DNA of 11,463 bases, from the NCBI GenBank assembly GCA_025455345.1, contig JALOMS010000229.1:1-11463 (forward strand), written 5' to 3'. The notes beneath the pieces are model-generated. The model searched no databases and had not been told where the DNA came from. It worked only from the letters and a program-made list of their open reading frames with translations. The stretch comes from Thermoflexibacter sp. GTDB lineage: Bacteria; Bacteroidota; Bacteroidia; Cytophagales; Thermoflexibacteraceae. This document shows positions 5,933-11,463 of the stretch, piece after piece. The position numbers and the translations under genes were made by a program. Each line of letters begins with the position of its first letter. Position 1 is the stretch's first letter.

Positions 5933-6535
5933 ATGATTGCTTTAAAAATGAAACAAGTCATTGTGTTTTTATTAATAGGCTTTTTATTTCATACTCAAAA
6001 GTTATTCGCTCAGAATCAAGATAGTGTTTACAGCAAAAAATGGACAACCAATATAGAAATAAATAATGGACGTGGATTGGGAATTATTTCCACAAGCATA
6101 GGCAGATTTGCGAATAACGTGTCTGCAAGTCAACTACGCCTTTCACAAACTTATATTTTAAAAAAAGAGATGCAATTAGGGATGGGAATAGGATATGACA
6201 GGTATGGCGAAATATCGATGTTGCCTATTTATGGTGAATTTAGACTTATTTTGGGGCAAGACCATCAGTTTTTACCTTATTTTATCACGAGGGTAGGTTA
6301 TTCTTTGGGCAGGGCTAACAATCAAGGGTTCAGTGGACGCAATATTGGTGGGACTATGGGACAGATAGGTTTGGGGTTCAGCTTCAAACTGCGTCATGGA
6401 AGGTCTTTTAGCCCATCAATCAATTTTTGCAGTCAAAATTTTAGATTTGATTATGCAAATAGACAAGGTATTATTGTCCACAGCGAAAGCGTAAATCATA
6501 GCTTTATTACTTTTGGGATAGGGTATAGTTTCTAA
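5933..6535 (+). CDS. Small outer-membrane beta-barrel-like exported protein
   Basis: The 200-residue product has a signal peptide (MKQVIVFLLIGFLFHTQKLFAQ preceded by five residues), cleaved after FAQ. The mature part alternates polar and hydrophobic residues in strand-like blocks separated by Gly/Asn turns (ISMLPIYGEFRLILG, FLPYFITRVGYSLG, MGQIGLGFSFKL, HSFITFGIGYSF). It ends in Phe, the classic last residue recognised by the barrel-assembly machinery. About eight strands fit the length. There is no enzyme motif; this is a porin-like or structural outer-membrane protein of unknown role. Met6 (ATG at 5948) gives a more ordinary signal peptide and is an equally good start. It stands alone between the terminator at 5690 and the palindromic element at 6590, so it is probably monocistronic. 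Confidence 0.8.
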   Translation: MIALKMKQVIVFLLIGFLFHTQKLFAQNQDSVYSKKWTTNIEINNGRGLGIISTSIGRFANNVSASQLRLSQTYILKKEMQLGMGIGYDRYGEISMLPIYGEFRLILGQDHQFLPYFITRVGYSLGRANNQGFSGRNIGGTMGQIGLGFSFKLRHGRSFSPSINFCSQNFRFDYANRQGIIVHSESVNHSFITFGIGYSF

Positions 6536-6589
6536 TAGGGGCGGCTTATTTGCATATCTTACCGCATTTATCCTAACCCAAGTCTAATT

Positions 6590-6639
6590 GGTACAAGCGT
6601 TATGCTTGTATCTAAAAAGATTCAAGGCTTAGCCTTGAA
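6590..6639 (+). repeat. Dispersed intergenic palindromic element, copy B (two hairpins)
   Basis: The first hairpin is GGTACAAGC (6590-6598) with GCTTGTATC (6604-6612), nine pairs including one G-U, loop GTTAT. The second is TTCAAGGC (6621-6628) with GCCTTGAA (6632-6639), loop TTA. They are joined by TAAAAAGA. The middle (6599-6622) matches copy A at 5735-5758. It may also serve as terminator for the gene ending at 6535. Confidence 0.7.
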
Positions 6640-6701
6640 CCAGCAAAAAGGTTAGTAAATCCTGAAAAACAGTAAACTTTTTGAAAATTTATTGAACTTT
6701 A

Positions 6702-6734
6702 TTTGGAAAACCTTGTTCTTACATTATACATTTG
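6702..6734 (+). promoter_or_regulatory. Bacteroidota-type promoter of the marR-like gene
   Basis: TTTG (6702-6705), a 21-bp gap and TACATTTG (6727-6734) match the TTTG/TAnnTTTG consensus, with exactly the spacing seen for the arsR promoter. The predicted transcription start is about 6740, leaving a short leader before the ATG at 6757. The MarR operator overlaps the -7 box. Confidence 0.75.
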
Positions 6735-6743
6735 TATATACAA
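6732..6743 (+). promoter_or_regulatory. MarR operator, site 1 (autoregulatory)
   Basis: TTGTATATACAA is a perfect 12-bp palindrome overlapping the end of the -7 box of the marR-like gene. The following TTATTGT extends the match to the site at 7233 to 18 of 19 bases. Its position predicts self-repression. Confidence 0.75.
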
Positions 6744-6756
6744 TTATTGTTTAGAC

Positions 6757-7209
6757 ATGATTTTAGAAGAAGAAATAAAACAAACTAAGTTTATGAGTCC
6801 CGTTCACAAAGCGGTACTAAATATCTTGTTTACAAGTAATTGGATTAGTAGCTTAACTACAAAAAAACTGAAACCTTTTGGTATTTCGCCGCAACAGTAC
6901 AATGTATTGCGAATTTTGAGAGGGAGTGCGCCCCAAAAAATGATTCTTGCAGATATTAGCTCGCGCATGATAGACAAAATGTCAAATGCTACTCGTTTGG
7001 TAGAAAAGCTAAAACAAAAATCCCTATGTACCAGAGAGTTGAATGAGGAAAATCGCAGACAAGTCTTGATAGGAATTACTGAAAAAGGGCTACAACTACT
7101 TACCAAAGTAGAGATAGAAATGCAACAGCAATATATTGACTTTAATCAAAAACTAAGCGAACAGGAGGCTGAAATCTTAAATCAGTTATTAGAAAAGCTA
7201 AGAATCTAA
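6757..7209 (+). CDS. MarR-family transcriptional regulator
   Basis: This 150-residue winged-helix dimeric regulator is of normal MarR length. It has an N-terminal dimerisation helix (SPVHKAVLNILFTSNWISSLTT), then GISPQQYNVLRIL, the recognition helix DKMSNATRLVEKLKQK, the wing RELNEENRRQVLIGIT with its conserved Arg/Asp-type turn, then EKGLQLL and a long C-terminal helix. The start is taken at 6757 (MILEEEIKQ): a longer frame from a TTG at 6703 would begin inside the -33 box and before the predicted transcription start. One Cys (CTRE, in the region before the wing) could be redox-responsive; the ligand is unknown. The same palindrome TTGTA-N2-TACAA stands before this gene and before the next one, 82 bases downstream, so the latter is the probable target. 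Confidence 0.92.
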   Translation: MILEEEIKQTKFMSPVHKAVLNILFTSNWISSLTTKKLKPFGISPQQYNVLRILRGSAPQKMILADISSRMIDKMSNATRLVEKLKQKSLCTRELNEENRRQVLIGITEKGLQLLTKVEIEMQQQYIDFNQKLSEQEAEILNQLLEKLRI

Positions 7210-7232
7210 TTTTATATTTTTTACTATAATTA

Positions 7233-7259
7233 TTGTATATACAACTATTGTAATTACAA
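7233..7259 (+). promoter_or_regulatory. MarR operators, sites 2 and 3, before the four-span membrane protein gene
   Basis: Two perfect palindromes stand in tandem: TTGTATATACAA (7233-7244, identical to site 1) and TTGTAATTACAA (7248-7259). Together they define the operator TTGTA-N2-TACAA with centres 15 bp apart. No clear TAnnTTTG box was found between here and the ATG at 7292, so the exact promoter is uncertain. Confidence 0.72.
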
Positions 7260-7291
7260 ATTTTATTTTTCAATTTAAAATACATAAAACA

Positions 7292-7696
7292 ATGAGTACA
7301 CAAACAGTAGATTACACAAAAATTGCCCTTGGGGGCGCAAAAGGTATAGTCGTAGCAGTAGTCGTAAATGCTATTCTATTTTTTATTTTCTCCTCTTTAG
7401 GAGTAATTTCAGAGCAGATTCTGATACAGCCTGCTAATCAGCCTATTACCATTGTTCCAGTGGTCATGGCTTCTATAGTCCCGTCTATTTTAGCGACTTT
7501 ATTTTTCATGGCATTGGTTAAATTCACCAAGCAACCTGTCAAGATTTTTGGCATCATTGCTTTGGTCTTAGTTGTCTTGTCCTTTGCAAGCCCTTTCAGT
7601 ATCCCTACCGTAACAATAGCCATGGCAGTAGTGCTAAATTTCATGCACGCAGTAGTAGCAGGAGCAATTTACTGGGGATTAAGTAAAAGCGTGTAA
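7292..7696 (+). CDS. Small four-span inner-membrane protein, DUF6069-like
   Basis: This 134-residue hydrophobic protein has membrane segments at about 17-37, 54-76, 83-100 and 107-130. Both ends are probably cytoplasmic, and it has no signal peptide or catalytic motif. The layout (short polar N-terminus, GAKGIVVAVVVNAILFFIFSSLGV opening helix, PVVMASIVPSILATLFFMALVKF second hairpin, LNFMHAVVAGAIYWGL last helix) resembles the uncharacterised DUF6069 family, which I recall as commonly sitting next to small regulators. The assignment is from pattern memory. Its upstream region carries two MarR operators, so it is probably the main output of the MarR switch, perhaps in membrane stress or solute/drug tolerance. 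The role is unknown. Confidence 0.85.
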   Translation: MSTQTVDYTKIALGGAKGIVVAVVVNAILFFIFSSLGVISEQILIQPANQPITIVPVVMASIVPSILATLFFMALVKFTKQPVKIFGIIALVLVVLSFASPFSIPTVTIAMAVVLNFMHAVVAGAIYWGLSKSV

Positions 7697-7722
7697 ATCA
7701 AAAAAATAGGTACGATATAAAT

Positions 7723-7763
7723 AATAAAACTTCCATTGCCTTAGAAAGCATGGAAGTTTTATT
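7723..7763 (+). terminator. Strong hairpin terminator after the DUF6069-like gene
   Basis: AATAAAACTTCCAT (7723-7736) pairs exactly with ATGGAAGTTTTATT (7750-7763). Two further G-C pairs extend the stem past one bulged T. A-rich on the left and T-rich on the right, it could work in both directions. The next 200 bases up to 7966 hold no gene and no promoter match I trust. Confidence 0.8.
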
Positions 7764-7966
7764 ACAAAAAATACAGAAGCTCGATTTTAGATGAGTAAAG
7801 CCTCTATCTCACTTGTAAAAGCATGCATTTATACTCCTACCGATAAAAATTCCATAAATGCCCAAATGGTATTTTTTTTGCTCTTATCATACTACTAATG
7901 CAAATTTACAAAATACTTTTACCTGCCTTTTTCATAAATTAAACCATTGACAATCAAATTTATAAA

Positions 7967-10783
7967 ATGAGAAAACTACTTTTATTATCTATCTTGTTGT
8001 TATGTTTTGATACTCAAGCCCAAATTTTAGAAAGACTAAAAGATAAAGCAAAGAGAACAGCCAAGGACTTGGAACGAAGTGCGAAAGAAGGCTTCTTTTA
8101 CGAAATGAATAAGATGAAAGAAGAATACGACACAACAAGTTTTAACTATGCAATAGCACTTAGCGATAATGCTTCATTGTTCCAAAACAAAGAAAGATTT
8201 GGTCGGCAAAAAGTATTCTTAATCAAAGGGTTGTATCGTGCAGACGAGCGAAGAGAAAGCCCCATAGACAATGCACGCGAAAGCAATAGTATTGGCGAAA
8301 TGCTTTATGCCAATAATAAGTATAAAATGGCAGAACTTAGTTTCAAAGGCACGGTTACGCTATTAGAAGGGTTAGCACAGACCCAACACCCTGTTTATGC
8401 ACAGGCTTTGAGCAACTTAGGTTTGCTTTATCACACCACAGGTCGTTATGCACAGGCAGAGAAATACACAGAATTAGGTTTGGAGGCGAATAAAAAAATA
8501 GGAGCGTCTAATGCCCCTTATGGTGCCTCCATTAACAACAAAGCCGTACTTTCCAAGGACTTAGGCAAGTATGCAGAAGCAGAATCTCTCATAGAACAAG
8601 CCCTACTCATCATCAAACAAAGCAAAGGAGAGAATAGCCTCCCTTATGCGATTTGCTTAAATAACAAAGCAATGATTTTTCAAACTTTAGGTCGCTACGA
8701 TAAGGCAGAAGAGTTTTTTAGAAATTCTCTTCGCATAGCCCAACCCTTGTTCAAGGAAAAGTCCCTCAATTATACACGCTTACAGATGAATCTTGGCTTG
8801 CTTTATCAGGACATGAAAAAATACAATGAAGCAGAACAAATTTATAATCAGGTCAAGGCAAGTTTAGACAAACAAGTAGGCAAACGGCATCCTGATTACG
8901 CTCACCTACTCAATAACTTGGCGGCTTTCTACTTGGAAGTAGGCAAAAGTGAAGAAGTAGAAAAACTACTCTTACAAGCCGCAGATATTTATAAAAACAA
9001 ATTTGGAGAAAATCACCCTTCTTATGCAAATACTATCAGCAACTTAGGAAATTTTTATAGAGTCAATGACAAATTGGACAAGGCAGAACCCTTGTTATTG
9101 AAAGCCATTAGCATACGAAAAAGTACGATTGGTGAAAAACACCCAGACTATATCCAATCTTATGAAAATCTTGCACTTCTCTATTGGCAAAAAGGAGATT
9201 TGAAAAAAGCAGTAGAAGAATTCCGTACTATTTTGAAAAGAAACATGGAATTTGTCCAAAATAGCTTCCCTGCCATGAGCGAATACGAAAAAACCAAGTT
9301 TTGGGACTTGATTAGCCCTAAATTCCAAATGTTTTACTCCCTTGTTTGTCAGGCATATACACAAGACAAAAGCCTACTCAGCGAAATGTATAATTCTCAT
9401 ATCAATATCAAAGGATTACTACTAAACGAAACCACGAAAGTAAAGAATCAAATTTTAGCAAGTAATGACAAAGAGTTGATAAACTTATACTTAACATGGA
9501 TAGACCAAAAAGAAATGTTGGCAAATCATTATACCATGAGCAAAGAGGAATTAGCCGAAGAGAGAATCAACATGGACTCTTTGGAGAATGTAAGCAATCA
9601 AACAGAAAGGCAGTTATCCCAGCAATCTGCCCTTTTTGCGAGGGGATATGAACAAAAACTGTACGATTGGACAGAAATAAAGAAAATCCTTGATACAAAT
9701 GAAGCCGCAGTAGAAATTATTAGAATTCAAAGGTTTGACAAAAAATTTACTGACAAAGTGATATATGCCGCTTTGGTTTTGACTAAAAATCAAGAAAACC
9801 CCGAAATAGCCATCATGGAGAACGGCAAAGAGATGGAAACACAAAATTTTAAGTTTTATAAAAATGCAATCAGAAGTCAAATAGATGATACCAAATCGTA
9901 TAGTGCCTATTGGCAAGCGATACACCAACTTGTCAAAGACAAAAAAGTAGTTTATCTGTCTTGCGATGGCACTTACAATCAAATCAATATTACAACACTC
10001 AAATCTGCTTCTGGCAAATTTGTCATAGAAGAAAAAGAAATAGAAGTTGTCGCTAATACACGTTATATTCCTGATGTAAAAGCTACTTCGCCTACTCCCA
10101 AAGGTACAAATGCTATTCTTATAGGTTTTCCAGATTACGGCAGTGAAAATACCATCTCTGACCTTCCTGGCACCAAGATAGAAGTAGAAAAAATAAGTCA
10201 AATCCTCAAAACTAACAAATTACAAACTAACCTACTACTTGCCCAATCTGCCTTAGAAGAAGAAGTAAAAAAAATCAATAATCCCAAAATCCTTCACATT
10301 GCAACACATGGCTATTTTTTAGCAGATGTTGATAATTTTGGGGTGGACAAAATTTTTGGAATATCTACCTCAAAAGCCAGAGAAAACCCATTACTAAGAG
10401 CAGGATTGATGCTGGCAGGAGCAGAAAAAGCTCTTAATCAGCAAAATAATGAAGTCAAGGGGCAGAATAATGGAATCCTAACAGCCTTCGAAGTGATGAC
10501 AATGCAATTGGAAAATACAGATTTGGTCGTGCTAAGTGCTTGTGAAACAGGTCTTGGAGATGTAAAACACGGAGAAGGAGTATATGGCTTACAAAGAGCC
10601 TTCCAAATCGCAGGAGCAAAATCTATCATCATGAGCCTTTGGAAAGTAGATGATAATGCTACTCAAGAACTTATGCAAAGTTTTTATCTTAATTGGCTGA
10701 AAACCAATGATAAAAATAAAGCATTTGCAACAGCTCAAAATACACTCAAAGCCAAATACAAATCTCCCCAATTGATTTCATAA
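7967..10783 (+). CDS. Exported TPR-CHAT (caspase-like) protein with shortened C-terminus
   Basis: The 938-residue protein begins with a signal peptide (MRKLLLLSILLLCFDTQAQ, cleaved near 19), so it acts outside the cytoplasm. Seven TPR units lie in exact register: the conserved Tyr of the HPxYA-type motif falls at 144, 185, 227, 269, 311, 353 and 395, followed by NNLA.LY and G.Y..AE blocks. A helical linker (425-570) precedes the CHAT domain. Its catalytic dyad is present: His781 in ILHIATHGYF and Cys859 in LVVLSACETG. The typical GEGVYGLQRAFQIAGAKSII and SLWKVDD follow. CHAT is a clan CD peptidase fold related to caspases and separase; substrates of exported forms are unknown. Homologues normally finish with a PxYWAAFxLxG segment after KYK.P; here the frame stops at KYKSPQLIS, so about a dozen residues of the fold are missing. 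It has no close operon partner. Confidence 0.92.
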   Translation: MRKLLLLSILLLCFDTQAQILERLKDKAKRTAKDLERSAKEGFFYEMNKMKEEYDTTSFNYAIALSDNASLFQNKERFGRQKVFLIKGLYRADERRESPIDNARESNSIGEMLYANNKYKMAELSFKGTVTLLEGLAQTQHPVYAQALSNLGLLYHTTGRYAQAEKYTELGLEANKKIGASNAPYGASINNKAVLSKDLGKYAEAESLIEQALLIIKQSKGENSLPYAICLNNKAMIFQTLGRYDKAEEFFRNSLRIAQPLFKEKSLNYTRLQMNLGLLYQDMKKYNEAEQIYNQVKASLDKQVGKRHPDYAHLLNNLAAFYLEVGKSEEVEKLLLQAADIYKNKFGENHPSYANTISNLGNFYRVNDKLDKAEPLLLKAISIRKSTIGEKHPDYIQSYENLALLYWQKGDLKKAVEEFRTILKRNMEFVQNSFPAMSEYEKTKFWDLISPKFQMFYSLVCQAYTQDKSLLSEMYNSHINIKGLLLNETTKVKNQILASNDKELINLYLTWIDQKEMLANHYTMSKEELAEERINMDSLENVSNQTERQLSQQSALFARGYEQKLYDWTEIKKILDTNEAAVEIIRIQRFDKKFTDKVIYAALVLTKNQENPEIAIMENGKEMETQNFKFYKNAIRSQIDDTKSYSAYWQAIHQLVKDKKVVYLSCDGTYNQINITTLKSASGKFVIEEKEIEVVANTRYIPDVKATSPTPKGTNAILIGFPDYGSENTISDLPGTKIEVEKISQILKTNKLQTNLLLAQSALEEEVKKINNPKILHIATHGYFLADVDNFGVDKIFGISTSKARENPLLRAGLMLAGAEKALNQQNNEVKGQNNGILTAFEVMTMQLENTDLVVLSACETGLGDVKHGEGVYGLQRAFQIAGAKSIIMSLWKVDDNATQELMQSFYLNWLKTNDKNKAFATAQNTLKAKYKSPQLIS

Positions 10784-10844
10784 ATCATACATTAAAGCAT
10801 TTTGAAAAATAGACTTTTCATAAAATATTTTCTGAAAATCTAAC

Positions 10845-10893
10845 TTTTTTAGTACGTAAAAGTAATTTCTTTTACCTTTACGTACTCAAAAAA
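10845..10893 (+). repeat. Long inverted repeat downstream of the CHAT gene
   Basis: TTTTTT plus AGTACGTAAA (10845-10860) mirrors TTTACGTACT, one unpaired C, then AAAAAA (10877-10893). Inside it a second pairing is possible (GTAAAAG with CTTTTAC). It is symmetric, so it could terminate transcripts from either side, but T residues do not follow the stem on either strand as in an ordinary terminator. It could also be a protein-binding site. Confidence 0.6.
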
Positions 10894-10924
10894 TTAAACA
10901 TACAGCCATTCTGAATCTTAATTT

Positions 10925-10950
10925 CTTATTGGAAATATTAATCCAATAAG
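10925..10950 (+). repeat. Inverted repeat in the spacer before the sortilin/BNR gene
   Basis: CTTATTGGA (10925-10933) and TCCAATAAG (10942-10950) are exact complements around an 8-base AT-only loop. It lies about 50 bases before the ATG at 10999 and may be an operator. No clear TAnnTTTG promoter was found beside it. Confidence 0.45.
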
Positions 10951-10998
10951 TCATAACTTACCATCTTTATTTATCAAACTATTAATAATTAGTAATTT

Positions 10999-11463
10999 AT
11001 GTTAAAAAAACTACTCTTGTCGTTGTCTGTGTCCTCACTAACAACCAAAATCTTTACCCCGCCCTTGTCAGTGTCTTTATTGACGACTTTTTTGCTCTTG
11101 TTTGTGTCCTATTTGGCAACTTTCGCCCAAACGCTCGACATGGACAAGCTCAAAGGTATGCAGGCGCGTAGCATAGGTCCCGCAGGCATGAGCGGGCGCG
11201 TTACTTCCATTGCCGTAGTGCATAAAAATCCTGATATTATTTATTTGGGCGCGGCTTCGGGCGGCGTTTGGAAATCTACCAACGGGGGCGTGAGTTTTAC
11301 GCCTATTTTTGACGAGCAGAAAGTATCAGGAATTGGTGCAATTGCTATCGACCAAAGCAACCCCGACGTAATTTGGGTAGGTACAGGCGAAGGCAATCCA
11401 CGCAACAGCCAAAACAATGGTAACGGTATCTACAAAAGCATGGACGGTGGCAAAACTTGGGAA
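10999..11463 (+). CDS. Secreted sortilin/VPS10-like BNR-repeat protein, N-terminal part only
   Basis: The 155 codons seen run off the window. After a very long signal sequence (about 44 residues, ending YLATFAQ) the mature protein begins RSIGPAGMSGRVTSIAVV, then NPDIIYLGAASGGVWKSTNGG with the BNR-type turn, then NPDVIWVGTGEGNPRN and GIYKSMDGGKTW. This is the opening of the beta-propeller proteins annotated as sortilin-N/VPS10-domain or glycosyl-hydrolase-like BNR proteins in Bacteroidota, usually around 1000 residues and extracellular. Enzymatic function is not established for this group. The signal region reads as three related segments (LSLSVSSLTT, PLSVSLLTT, LLFVSYLATF), which explains its length. 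Base composition is more GC-rich than in the preceding gene. Confidence 0.9.
   Translation, partial: MLKKLLLSLSVSSLTTKIFTPPLSVSLLTTFLLLFVSYLATFAQTLDMDKLKGMQARSIGPAGMSGRVTSIAVVHKNPDIIYLGAASGGVWKSTNGGVSFTPIFDEQKVSGIGAIAIDQSNPDVIWVGTGEGNPRNSQNNGNGIYKSMDGGKTWE

Noticed and set aside
6703..6756. N-terminal extension of the MarR protein from a TTG codon
   Set aside because: It begins inside the -33 box and spans the -7 box and operator; the ATG at 6757 fits the family length.
9614..10201. Antisense open frame of 195 codons opposite the TPR-CHAT gene
   Set aside because: Its Phe/Tyr-rich composition reflects the complement of Lys/Glu-rich coding sequence; no promoter or family signal.
10741..10850. 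Programmed frameshift restoring the CHAT C-terminus
   Set aside because: Neither alternative frame encodes the expected Trp-containing terminal segment, and one meets a stop almost at once.

Overview
The window looks like a chromosomal segment of a Bacteroidota bacterium, most likely of the Cytophagales type. Three things point there. Two promoters match the Bacteroidota sigma consensus (TTTG, 21 bp, TAnnTTTG). Signal peptides end in xxAQ or LSQ just before the mature protein. The protein families (exported TPR-CHAT, sortilin/BNR-type repeat protein, MBL-rhodanese fusion) are common in that phylum. Base composition changes visibly along the window: the left 2.6 kb is very AT-rich, the centre is intermediate, and the last gene is the most GC-rich.

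Left block (1-2590, minus strand): three tightly packed genes read leftwards. The first encodes an inner-membrane protein with an N-terminal cytoplasmic helical part, one membrane span, two tandem Ig-like repeats and a PEGA-like domain. The second encodes an exported protein with a CsgG/LpoB-like region, and the third an exported protein cut off by the window edge. The 5 bp gap and 1 bp overlap argue for one operon and one envelope-associated function, which I cannot name.

Centre-left (2795-5718, plus strand): a sulfur/persulfide-stress operon. An ArsR/SmtB regulator has a textbook TGAA-N6-TTCA operator lying across its own promoter. It is followed by a TauE/SafE-type permease and a CstB-like protein (persulfide dioxygenase, pseudo-rhodanese, active rhodanese). 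A hairpin follows the last gene. The permease is unusual: its central loop is built from a 27-unit heptanucleotide repeat that translates as nine heptapeptides.

Centre (5654-7763): a small secreted outer-membrane barrel-like protein, flanked by two copies of a short intergenic palindromic element. Next come a MarR regulator and a small four-span membrane protein (DUF6069-like). Both have the operator TTGTA-N2-TACAA upstream, so MarR probably controls itself and the membrane protein. A strong hairpin terminator closes this unit.

Right (7764-11463): a large exported protein with seven TPR units in exact 42-residue register and a CHAT (caspase-like) domain. Its His/Cys dyad is intact, but the usual C-terminal end of the fold is missing. 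After a spacer rich in inverted repeats, the window ends inside a sortilin/BNR-repeat secreted protein whose long signal sequence looks internally triplicated.
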